Below are positions 21,048 through 29,172 of a stretch of DNA of 64,000 bases, in pieces. Position 1 is the first letter of the stretch, and the number at the start of each line of letters is the position of its first letter. Below the pieces are notes generated by a model, which saw nothing but the letters and a program-made list of their open reading frames with translations, did not search any database and was not told the origin of the DNA. The position numbers and the translations under genes are program-made. Origin of the DNA: Actinomycetota bacterium (GTDB taxonomy: Bacteria > Actinomycetota > UBA4738 > HRBIN12). The stretch is taken from positions 1 through 64,000 of the forward strand of contig DASQWI010000029.1 in the NCBI GenBank assembly GCA_035640355.1, written 5' to 3'.

Positions 21048-23567
21048 TCAGTCGTTCGCGGACGCCGCCGCGCGCGTTGTGGCAGCTGGTGAACCGGCCT
21101 CGACATGCTTGCGCCACAGATGCTCGTACGTCGTCGAACGCTCGACAGGGATCCGGCCGATCGTGCGGATGGCGTCGTCGAACGCGCTCGGCTCCATGCG
21201 TATCCCCCATCGTGCGCCCGCCATCCGGCTGATGGTTTCCTCCATCAACGTCCCGCCGAAATCGTTCGCCCCGCCGCGAAGGATGACCTGCGACGCTTCG
21301 ACGCCGAGCTTGACCCACGACACCTGCACGTTGTGGATAACTCCGTCGAGCATGATCCTGGCGATAGCGTGAATCCGACGGCTCTCGACGAACGTCGCAC
21401 CGGGACGAGCCTTTCCCGCGAGATAGATCGGCGCGTTCTGGTGAACGAACGGGAGCGGAACGAATTCCGTGAATCCACCCGTGTCGCGCTGAATTCGGGC
21501 CAGACGGCGAATGTGGAAAACCCAATGCGGCGGTGCATCGACGTGCCCGTACATGATCGTCGACGAGCTGCGAACCCCGAGTGCGTGCGCCGTTCGAACG
21601 ATCTGCTCCCACGTGTCGGCGGGGAGCTTCCCCTTCGTCAGGAGCCACCGCACATCGTCGTCCAGGATCTCGGCGGCGGTGCCGGGGATCGTTCCGAGCC
21701 CGTGCGCCACGCACTCCCGAAGGAACTCCTCGAACGAGATCCCGAGCCGCGTTGCCCCGTTGAGCACCTCCATCGGACTGAAGGCGTGGACGTGGATGTC
21801 GGGGGCCGCTCCCTTCACGGAGTCCAGCAGGTCGAAGTAGAACTCGCCGGGCAGGTCCGGATGGATCCCGCCCTGCATGCAGATCTCCGTTGCGCCCCAC
21901 TCGACGGCCTCGCGTACGCGAGCCGATACCTCCTCGAGCGTGAGCGTGTAGCTCTCCGGATCGACCTCCCGCTGCGCGAACGCGCAGAAACGGCATCCCA
22001 CGTAGCACACGTTCGTGAAGTTGATGTTCCGGTTCACCACGTACGTGATCTCGTCACCGACCGCTTCCCGTCGGAGGTCGTCGGCCACGGCGCAGAGTGT
22101 CTCGAGCGCTCCTCCTTCGGCTCGGAACAGCGCGAGCGCGTCGCCGTCGTCGATGGGCTGGTGACACGCTGCCTTGCGAAGCGCGGAGCGGATCTGCAGG
22201 TCGAGTCGCTCGGGCGCGACGCGCTCCTGGTGCCACGCGCGCGACACAGGTAAAGCTTCGAAGTCGCCGTAGACCTCGTTCGCGTCGGCGCGAAGCCCGG
22301 CGTCGGCGCCCTTGTCGAACGTGAGCTCCGTTGCCCTGGGCTTCCACTGCACGTCCGGGTCCTGCCAGGACATGGGCTCGGGACGCTTGCCGGGGATCGC
22401 CAGCCCCCGATCGTCCATCAGCGCTGCGACCGGCGCCCGCATCTTGCCGGCGAGGTAGGGATCCGGCTTCGAGGCGAAGGCGGGATGGATCGTCAACCGC
22501 TCACGTAGTTGCAGACCCGCTTCCTCGCACCGATCGGCGAGCGCGTCGATCGCCGGCCACGGCCGTTCGGGGTTCACGTGGTCCGGCGTCAGCGGAGAGA
22601 CCCCGCCCCAGTCGTCGATTCCGGCCGCGAGGAGGCGGCGCTGACCGTGCACGTCGGAGAGGTTCGGAGGTGCCTGCACGCTCATGCGAGGTCCCATCAC
22701 GATGCGCGTCGTCGCCACCGCAGCCAGGTACTCCTCCTGTTCCGGCGGCGCCGCGTCGCGCATGGCCGTACCCGGCTTGGGCAGGAAGTTCTGGACGATG
22801 ACCTCCTGCACGTGCCCGTATCGCCGGTGCAGGTCACGGATCGCGAACAGCGACTCCGCGCGCTCGCGCGCGGTCTCCCCGATCCCGACGAGGATGCCCG
22901 TGGTGAACGGGATGGCCAGTCGCCCGGCGTCTTCGATCGTCCGCAGCCGAACGGCCGGGACCTTGTCCGGGGAGCCGAAGTGCGGGCCACCGCGTTCGGA
23001 CAAGCGCGCCGAGGAGGTCTCGAGCATGAGCCCCATCGACGCGCTCACGTGCTTCAGCCGCGCGAGCTCCTCGTACGACATCAGTCCGAGGTTGAGATGC
23101 GGCAGGAGCCCTGTTTCCTCGATCACGCGGATGGCCGCCGCACGGACGTACTCGAGCGTGGAGCGGAACCCCCGCTCGGTCAGCCACTCGCGCGCGACGT
23201 CGTACCGGTCCTCGGGACGGTCGCCCAGGGTGAACAGCGCCTCCTTGCAGCCTCGTCGGCGACCGGCCTCCGCGATCGCGACGGTCTCCTCCGGAGTGAG
23301 GTACGGCGCATCGAGCCGCGCCGGCGGCTTGGCGAACGTGCAGTAGTGGCAGTGATCGCGGCAGAGCATCGTGAGCGGAATGAACACCTTGCGCGAGTAC
23401 GTCACGGTTGTTCCGTGACCGAGCCCTCGGAGGCTGCCGGCGATCGCCGACAGCTCGGCGAGCTGCGGGCCGCGCGCGTCCATCAATGCGGCCGTCTCGT
23501 CGAGAGAGAGGGACTTGCCGGCGCCGGCCCTGGCGATCGAGCGAGCGATCGCGCGCTCGAGAACCAC
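21048..23567 (-). CDS. fbiC: 7,8-didemethyl-8-hydroxy-5-deazariboflavin synthase (fused CofG-CofH)
   Basis: Makes the FO chromophore of coenzyme F420 from a pyrimidine (ribitylaminouracil) and tyrosine. Two radical-SAM domains are fused: the CofG-like half has CRDHCHYC near residues 69-76, the CofH-like half has CYVGCRFC near 520-527. GTG 23567 gives 839 residues, close to M. tuberculosis FbiC (856); the open frame continues upstream but into the promoter of fbiA and lacks similarity. Divergent from fbiA, so all three F420 genes are together. Confidence 0.95.
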   Translation of the reverse strand: MVLERAIARSIARAGAGKSLSLDETAALMDARGPQLAELSAIAGSLRGLGHGTTVTYSRKVFIPLTMLCRDHCHYCTFAKPPARLDAPYLTPEETVAIAEAGRRRGCKEALFTLGDRPEDRYDVAREWLTERGFRSTLEYVRAAAIRVIEETGLLPHLNLGLMSYEELARLKHVSASMGLMLETSSARLSERGGPHFGSPDKVPAVRLRTIEDAGRLAIPFTTGILVGIGETARERAESLFAIRDLHRRYGHVQEVIVQNFLPKPGTAMRDAAPPEQEEYLAAVATTRIVMGPRMSVQAPPNLSDVHGQRRLLAAGIDDWGGVSPLTPDHVNPERPWPAIDALADRCEEAGLQLRERLTIHPAFASKPDPYLAGKMRAPVAALMDDRGLAIPGKRPEPMSWQDPDVQWKPRATELTFDKGADAGLRADANEVYGDFEALPVSRAWHQERVAPERLDLQIRSALRKAACHQPIDDGDALALFRAEGGALETLCAVADDLRREAVGDEITYVVNRNINFTNVCYVGCRFCAFAQREVDPESYTLTLEEVSARVREAVEWGATEICMQGGIHPDLPGEFYFDLLDSVKGAAPDIHVHAFSPMEVLNGATRLGISFEEFLRECVAHGLGTIPGTAAEILDDDVRWLLTKGKLPADTWEQIVRTAHALGVRSSSTIMYGHVDAPPHWVFHIRRLARIQRDTGGFTEFVPLPFVHQNAPIYLAGKARPGATFVESRRIHAIARIMLDGVIHNVQVSWVKLGVEASQVILRGGANDFGGTLMEETISRMAGARWGIRMEPSAFDDAIRTIGRIPVERSTTYEHLWRKHVEAGSPAATTRAAASAND

Positions 23568-23709
23568 GTCCGCTACCGCGCCGATGTTTCCGGGTGACCC
23601 ATAGAGCGGCGAGCGTACTACGCTCGTCCGCGATGGGGTGCCGCGCCGGGGCTCGCGCAGCGAACGAAACGAACGTGGCGCCGGACCCGAATGTAGATGG
23701 GAAGGAAAC

Positions 23710-24651
23710 GTGAGGGTCGCAGCGCTCGCGGGTGGCATCGGCGCCGGCAAGTTCCTGCGCGGGCTGGCGCGAGCCGTTCCGCCGCACGACGTCACCGTCA
23801 TCGTCAACACGGGTGACGACGTCGTGATGCATGGGCTTCGCATCTGTCCCGACGTCGACTCCGTCACCTACTGGCTCGGTGGCGCGTTCGATCGGGAACG
23901 AGGGTGGGGTCGCCGGGCCGACACGTTCCGCACGAACGAGGAGCTCGCGCGGTTCGACGCGGAACTGGCCTGGTTCAATCTGGGGGACCTCGATCTGGCG
24001 ACGCATCTGTTCCGAACCGACCTCCTGGCCTCGGGAGCGACCCTGTCGAAGGTCACCCAACGAGTGACGTCGCGGTTCGGCATCGGCATGCGCCTGCTTC
24101 CGATGTCGGACGATCCGGTGACGACCCGCGTCTCCGTCGTGGCCGAAGGTGAGGAGGTCGATCTGCACTTCCAGGAGTACTGGGTCAGGCGCCGGGCGGA
24201 GGACGAGGTGAAGTCCGTGCGGTACCAGGGCGCCGCGTCGGCCCGCCCCGCCCGCGGGGTCCTCGAGGCGCTCCGCGAAGCTGACGTGATCCTCGTGTGC
24301 CCGTCGAACCCCGTCGCGTCGATCGCCCCGATCCTCGCCGTCCCGGGGATACGAGAGGCGGTCGAGTCGCGACGCGACGTCGTCGCCGGCGTCAGCCCGA
24401 TCGTGGGCGGGCGACCCCTCGCCGGCATGGCCGACCGACTGCTCCCCGTCGCGGGGGTCGAGGTCACCGCAGCGGGCGCGGCCGAGTTCTATTCAGGGCT
24501 GCTGGGTGCGTGGGTGATCGACGACATCGACCGAGGGGCCGCCGAGCGGATCGAACGCACCGGGGTCCGCGTTGCCGCGACCGACACGGTCATGACGGAC
24601 GATTCCAAAGCGGAAGCGGTGGCACGGATCGCGCTCGCGTTGGTCACGTGA
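23710..24651 (+). CDS. fbiA: 2-phospho-L-lactate/phosphoenolpyruvyl transferase (CofD)
   Basis: Joins the activated phosphoenolpyruvate or lactate moiety (from a GDP-linked donor) to FO in F420 synthesis. 313 residues from GTG 23710, with GGAAGGA about 4 bases upstream. The family start AALAGGIGAGKFLRGLAR, then VNTGDDVVMHGLRICPDVD and LFNLGD-type WFNLGDLDLATHLFRT are clear CofD motifs, as is SPIVGGRPLAGMADRLL. It overlaps fbiB by GTGA, as in mycobacteria (Rv3261-Rv3262). Confidence 0.95.
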   Translation: MRVAALAGGIGAGKFLRGLARAVPPHDVTVIVNTGDDVVMHGLRICPDVDSVTYWLGGAFDRERGWGRRADTFRTNEELARFDAELAWFNLGDLDLATHLFRTDLLASGATLSKVTQRVTSRFGIGMRLLPMSDDPVTTRVSVVAEGEEVDLHFQEYWVRRRAEDEVKSVRYQGAASARPARGVLEALREADVILVCPSNPVASIAPILAVPGIREAVESRRDVVAGVSPIVGGRPLAGMADRLLPVAGVEVTAAGAAEFYSGLLGAWVIDDIDRGAAERIERTGVRVAATDTVMTDDSKAEAVARIALALVT

Positions 24652-25940
24652 GCGTGCGCGTCCTTCCGCTCGAGGGCCTCCCGGAGATCCGACCCGGCGA
24701 CGACCTCGCGGCGCTCCTGGCCGTGGCGCTTCGCGAGGTCGGCGCGCAGGACGGGGACGTCGTGGCCGTAACGCAGAAAGTCGTGTCGAAGGCGGAGGGC
24801 CGCATCGTCCCCGACGACGGCTCCGGGCGAGACGCGTGGGTGCAGCGCGAGACGGTTCGCGTCGTCGCGCGGCGCGGCGAGCTCGTCATCGCCGAGACGC
24901 GTCACGGGTTCGTCTGCGCGAACGCGGGCGTCGACGCGTCCAACGTCGAGGCCGGGTTCCTCGCGCTGTTGCCGGAGGACCCCGACGCGTCGGCGGAGTC
25001 GGTACGCGGGGAGCTTCGCGACCGGCTCGGAGTCGAGCTCGGCGTGGTGATCACCGACACGTTCGGACGGCCGTGGCGGCACGGGGTGGTGAACGTCGCG
25101 ATCGGATGCGCCGGGATGCCCGCCGTCGTCGACCTCCGCGGCACGAAGGACCACCACGGGCGAGAACTCGAAGCGACGATCGTCGCGCTCGCCGACGAGG
25201 TCGCCGCCGCGAGCGGGCTGGTCATGAGTAAGGACGCGATGGTTCCCGCGGCCGTCGTTCGTGGGATCTCCGCCGATGCTCCGCTCGGCATAGGGCGAGA
25301 CCTCGTTCGCCCGCGCGAGGACGATCTGTTCCGCGAATCGCCTCTCGTGTCACTTTCCGCGCGCCGGACGATCCGCTCCTTCGGTCATGGCGACGTCCCG
25401 CGCGACGTGATCGAGGAAGCGGTTCGAGCTGCCTGCACGGCGCCTGCGCCGCACCACACGCGGCCGTGGTTGCTAGCGGTCCTCACCTCGGACGCCGCGA
25501 AGCGCACGCTGCTCGGTGCGATCGCCCAGGCGTGGAGGGAGGACCTTCGCCGCGACGCCACCCCGGAGACCACGATCGAACGTCGCCTGGCCAAGAGCGA
25601 CGCCGTGCTCGGCGCGGCGCCGGTGCTCGTCGTGCCGTTCGTGCGGTTCGCCGGCTCGCACCCGTACACCGACGAAGAGCGCTCGAGCGCCGAGCGAGAG
25701 ATGTTCCTGCTGTCCGGCGGCGCGGCGATCCAGAACCTGCTGCTCGCGTTCCACGCGCAGGGGTACGCGTCGTGCTGGATCAGCTCGACATTGTTCTGTC
25801 AGCAGGAGACGCGTGCCGCGCTTGGCGTCGGCGACGAGTGGCACGCGCTCGGCACGGTCGCGGCGGGGAGGATGCCGGCGGGGGCCGCGGCTCCGCCGCG
25901 GCCCCCGCTCGACCTGGGTGAGGTGCTTCGCGAGCTCTGA
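24648..25940 (+). CDS. fbiB: F420:glutamate ligase with nitroreductase domain
   Basis: Adds the poly-glutamate tail to F420-0. 430 residues from GTG 24648, which overlaps the fbiA stop. The N-terminal CofE half (about 1-225) reads LPEIRPGDDLAALL, VVAVTQKVVSKAEGR and ITDTFGRPWRHG. The C-terminal FMN nitroreductase-like half (about 235-430) includes SARRTIRSFG and APSPHHT-type APAPHHTRPW, then GAAIQNLLLAFHAQG and SCWIS; it reduces dehydro-F420-0 in actinobacteria. Same two-domain fusion as M. tuberculosis FbiB (448 residues). Confidence 0.95.
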   Translation: MSVRVLPLEGLPEIRPGDDLAALLAVALREVGAQDGDVVAVTQKVVSKAEGRIVPDDGSGRDAWVQRETVRVVARRGELVIAETRHGFVCANAGVDASNVEAGFLALLPEDPDASAESVRGELRDRLGVELGVVITDTFGRPWRHGVVNVAIGCAGMPAVVDLRGTKDHHGRELEATIVALADEVAAASGLVMSKDAMVPAAVVRGISADAPLGIGRDLVRPREDDLFRESPLVSLSARRTIRSFGHGDVPRDVIEEAVRAACTAPAPHHTRPWLLAVLTSDAAKRTLLGAIAQAWREDLRRDATPETTIERRLAKSDAVLGAAPVLVVPFVRFAGSHPYTDEERSSAEREMFLLSGGAAIQNLLLAFHAQGYASCWISSTLFCQQETRAALGVGDEWHALGTVAAGRMPAGAAAPPRPPLDLGEVLREL

Positions 25941-25941
25941 T

Positions 25942-27354
25942 CTACCCCAGCGGCACCAGACCCTCGATGAAGTACCAGAGGAACACGGCCGACACCACGT
26001 ACAGCAGCCAGTGCACCTGGTTCCAACGTCCCCGAAGGACCTGGATCACGGTGTAGGACAGGAACCCAGCGCCGACGCCGTTCGTGATGCTGAACGTGAA
26101 CGGCATCACGATCATCGTCAGGAGGATGGGGATACCGGCGCCCGGATCGCGCCAGTCGATGTCCTTGACCATCTGCATCATGAAGTAGCCGACGATCACG
26201 AGCACGGGGGCGGTCGCCTGCGTCGGAACCACTCCCGGCAGCGGCGCGAGGAACATCGCGAGCAGGAACAGCACCCCGACGACGACCGCGGTAAGGCCCG
26301 TCCGTCCGCCCTCGGACACTCCGGCAGCGCTCTCGATGTAGGTCGTGTTCGATGAGCTCGAGGTCGCGCCGCCGAGAGCCGCGCCGAGCGAGTCGACGAA
26401 CAGGACGCGCTGGATTCCTGGAAGCTTCCCGTCGCGCGTCAGCAGGCCGGCCTCACCGCCGACCCCGATCACCGTTCCCATTGTGTCGAAGAAGTCGGAC
26501 AGCATCACCGACAGGATCAGCGCGAGCGTTGTCACCAGCGCGATCGTTTGGCCGTCGAACAGGTCGAGTGAGAAGTTACCGACGAGAGAGAAATCGGGCG
26601 TGTCGACGACGCTTTCGGGCCACGTGGCGACGCCTGGAGGGAACACGTTCGGGTCGGCGAACGCGTTGATGATGCTCGCGACGATCGTCGTGGCGATGAT
26701 GCCGATCAGCAGCGCGCCCTTGACCCTCAACGCGACCAGCGCCGACGTGATGGCTAGGCCGATGGCGAACGTCAGGATCGGAAGCGTTGTGAGGTTCGGC
26801 TCAAGCGTGACGATCGGCTCGGGGGCGTCGGGACGTACGACAATGCCGGCGTTCACCAGCCCGATGAACGCGATGAACAAGCCGATCCCGATCCCGATCG
26901 CCCGCTTCAGGTCCATGGGGATGGCGTTCAGCACTGCCTCGCGGAAGCCCGTGAGCACGAGCGCCGCGATGACGAGACCCTCGATCACGATGACGCCCAT
27001 CGCCTGCGGCCACGTGAGCCCCGCCGCGGCGACGAGCGTGAACGCGACGAACGCGTTCAGCCCGAGCCCGGCGGCCATCGCGAAGGGGTAGTTCGTGAAC
27101 AGCCCCATCGCCAGCGTCAGCACCCCCGCCGCGAGGGCGGTGACCGTTACGAGCTGATCGAAGGGGAGCGACGTGCCGTTCGCGTCCGGGACCGACGAGA
27201 GGATTGCCGGGTTGACGACGAGGATGTACGCCATCGTCAGCCAGGTGGCCAGGCCCGCGATGACCTCGGTGCGCACGTCGCTCCCGCGCTCGCGGAGGTG
27301 GAAATAGCCCTCGAGCCCCTCCGGGCGCCGTTCCCTGGTGTCCGTTGTCGCCAT
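25942..27354 (-). CDS. NCS2-family purine permease (AzgA/PbuG type)
   Basis: 470 residues with about 12-14 membrane segments. The N-terminal TEVIAGLATWLTMAYILVVNP and the stretches PFAMAAGLGLNAFVAF, IGIGIGLFIAFIGLVNAGI and DFFDTMGTVIGVGGEAGLL are characteristic of COG2252 hypoxanthine/guanine (or adenine) transporters. Start ATG 27354 has AAGGAAGGGAGG just upstream. It converges on fbiB with 1 base between stops. A hairpin (27374-27420) in its leader may regulate it. The exact purine is not determined. Confidence 0.9.
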   Translation of the reverse strand: MATTDTRERRPEGLEGYFHLRERGSDVRTEVIAGLATWLTMAYILVVNPAILSSVPDANGTSLPFDQLVTVTALAAGVLTLAMGLFTNYPFAMAAGLGLNAFVAFTLVAAAGLTWPQAMGVIVIEGLVIAALVLTGFREAVLNAIPMDLKRAIGIGIGLFIAFIGLVNAGIVVRPDAPEPIVTLEPNLTTLPILTFAIGLAITSALVALRVKGALLIGIIATTIVASIINAFADPNVFPPGVATWPESVVDTPDFSLVGNFSLDLFDGQTIALVTTLALILSVMLSDFFDTMGTVIGVGGEAGLLTRDGKLPGIQRVLFVDSLGAALGGATSSSSNTTYIESAAGVSEGGRTGLTAVVVGVLFLLAMFLAPLPGVVPTQATAPVLVIVGYFMMQMVKDIDWRDPGAGIPILLTMIVMPFTFSITNGVGAGFLSYTVIQVLRGRWNQVHWLLYVVSAVFLWYFIEGLVPLG

Positions 27355-27373
27355 GGTCCTCCCTTCCTTTCTC

Positions 27374-27420
27374 CCGGGGGTTCGCACAACGCTCGTTACC
27401 TCGTCTGTGCTACCCCCCGG
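27374..27420 (-). promoter_or_regulatory. Long hairpin in the permease leader
   Basis: Outer arms CCGGGGG (27374-27380) and CCCCCGG (27414-27420) pair perfectly; inside, GCACA (27384-27388) pairs with TGTGC (27406-27410) around a 17-base loop. It lies about 20 bases upstream of the permease start codon, close to the ribosome binding site. It does not match the purine riboswitch core that I know; a new regulatory element or a protein site is possible. Confidence 0.4.
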
Positions 27421-27595
27421 ACCCCCGGACGGCTCGGTGACGCGGGCTCCCCCGGCACGTCCTCGATTCATCGAAAACGGGGAAGGCGACGCGAGCATAG
27501 GAAGGGGCGCGAACCGCCGCAAGACGGCCATCGCGCAACAGCTATCCTGGATGTTCCCGCCGCTGGGGTGCTCCTGCGCCCGGCGGGACACCTTT

Positions 27596-28345
27596 ATGGC
27601 GAACAGAGATCCCACCGGTGGCCGCGTGACGAAGACCGAGCGCCGAACGCAGGCGCGCCTGGAGCGGGCGGCGTTGCAGCGGAAGATGGACCGCGCCAAG
27701 CGCACGCGGCGCATCGGCATCATCGTCGCACTGCTCGGCGCGGTGACGGTCGTGCTGGTCTTCGTCCTCCGCCCCGGGCCGACGGTCGCGTCGCCTGCCG
27801 AGCTGCTTCGCCGGGCGCCCGAGGCGACGGCCGCGGCCGGATGTGGCGACGTCACCAACGTCGGCCCGTACAACCCGAGGACCGACGACCAGCGGCACAT
27901 CAGCGACTCGTCACAGCTGCCCCCGCTCTCGTCGTACCCGAGCGTCCCGCCGGCGTCCGGGCCGCACAACCAGATACCGCTCGGCGCCGGCGTCTACGAC
28001 GCGCCGCCGCCGATCGACCGGGTGATCCACTCCCTCGAGCACGGCGCGGTCGTGGTCTGGTACTCGCCGGATGCGGAGGGGCCACAACTGGATCCGCTCC
28101 GCGAGTTCTTCTCTGGTCCGGAGGGGGACAGGGTCATCGTCGCGCCGTACGACTACCCCGAGCAGGGAGCGGCCGGCCGGCTCCCCGCGGGAACGAGGAT
28201 GGCGCTGGTCGCATGGCACTTCGTTCAGGAGTGCGCCGACGTCAGCCTGCCCGCGGCGTTCGAGTTCGCGTCGCAGTACGGCGCGCCGCCGTTCGGGCAG
28301 CGCCGGTACCTGGGCGAGGCGCCCGAGCCTGGTCAAGCCTTCTAG
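27596..28345 (+). CDS. DUF3105 membrane-anchored protein (copy 1)
   Basis: 249 residues from ATG 27596 (a GTG at 27626 is an alternative). A basic N-terminus precedes one membrane helix (about residues 40-59). The extracellular domain follows the DUF3105 pattern: AAAGCGDV, SVPPASGPHNQIPLGAG, IHSLEHGAVVVWYSP, VIVAPYDYPE and MALVAWHFVQECADV. Conserved His residues of SGPH and LEHG may bind metal. Function of the family is not established. A second copy follows 8 bases after its stop. Confidence 0.85.
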   Translation: MANRDPTGGRVTKTERRTQARLERAALQRKMDRAKRTRRIGIIVALLGAVTVVLVFVLRPGPTVASPAELLRRAPEATAAAGCGDVTNVGPYNPRTDDQRHISDSSQLPPLSSYPSVPPASGPHNQIPLGAGVYDAPPPIDRVIHSLEHGAVVVWYSPDAEGPQLDPLREFFSGPEGDRVIVAPYDYPEQGAAGRLPAGTRMALVAWHFVQECADVSLPAAFEFASQYGAPPFGQRRYLGEAPEPGQAF

Positions 28346-28353
28346 CCGATCCG

Positions 28354-29157
28354 ATGCCGAAGAAGCGACGCCGTCCACGCGCCCGACCGCGCGCGACGTC
28401 CCCCGGCTCCACCGCCGGACGTCCCGGCCGCCCCAGTGAGGCACCCGCGCGGCCGATGGAGCGCCGCGAATCCGCTCGTCCGGACTCGGGTTCCCGCTCG
28501 CGCGCAGAGAAGAAGGAACTGGCGCGTGAGGCGCGCGAACGCGCGATCAAGTCCGTTCGCCGAAAGCAGGCCACCCGGCGAGCTGTCCAGGTCGGCGTCG
28601 TCGCCGCACTTGCGGCCGGAGTGTTCCTGTTCCTGACACGGGTGAGCGCGCCGGGCAACATCCCCGAAGGCGCGCTGCAGGCCGCGGACGCCGCCGGCTG
28701 CGGCGACGTCGAGACGCCCGTGAGCGGCACGCCGGACCGCACGCACCTCGAGCCCGGAGAGTCGTTCAACTACGGCCAGCAGCCGGCGGTGGCCGGTGCA
28801 CACGATCCTTCGCCGCTGCCACCCCAGCCGCACGTCTACGAAGCACCCGTGGAGGAGACGCGGGCGGTCCACAACCTGGAGCACGCCTACGTGCTGATCT
28901 ACTACAGGCCCGACGGTCCGGACGCGCTCCCCGACGACGTGGTCCGCAACCTGCAAGGTCTCGCCCGGTCCGAGGAAAAGGTCATCATGGCGCCGTACCC
29001 GTCGCTCCAAGACGGAACGGGGCTCGCGCTCGCCGCGTGGAACAAGCTGTGGGAGTGCCCGTCGGGGATCACTGGGGCGCAGGCGCGCACCGTCGCCACC
29101 GGGTTCATCGACGCGTACCGAGGAACGAGCAACGCCCCGGAAGCGAACGTTCCGTAG
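28354..29157 (+). CDS. DUF3105 membrane-anchored protein (copy 2)
   Basis: 267 residues from ATG 28354; a very basic, Pro/Arg-rich cytoplasmic tail (about 85 residues, with a helical RSRAEKKELAREARER) precedes a single membrane helix near 88-106. The external domain repeats the family pattern of its neighbour: DAAGCGDVE, AGAHDPSPLPPQPHVYEAP, VHNLEHAYVLIYYRP, VIMAPYPS and LALAAWNKLWECP. Only ~30% similar by eye to copy 1, so an old duplication. The long frame extending upstream is a shadow of copy 1. Confidence 0.85.
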   Translation: MPKKRRRPRARPRATSPGSTAGRPGRPSEAPARPMERRESARPDSGSRSRAEKKELAREARERAIKSVRRKQATRRAVQVGVVAALAAGVFLFLTRVSAPGNIPEGALQAADAAGCGDVETPVSGTPDRTHLEPGESFNYGQQPAVAGAHDPSPLPPQPHVYEAPVEETRAVHNLEHAYVLIYYRPDGPDALPDDVVRNLQGLARSEEKVIMAPYPSLQDGTGLALAAWNKLWECPSGITGAQARTVATGFIDAYRGTSNAPEANVP

Positions 29158-29172
29158 CGAAGCTCGCGCGGA

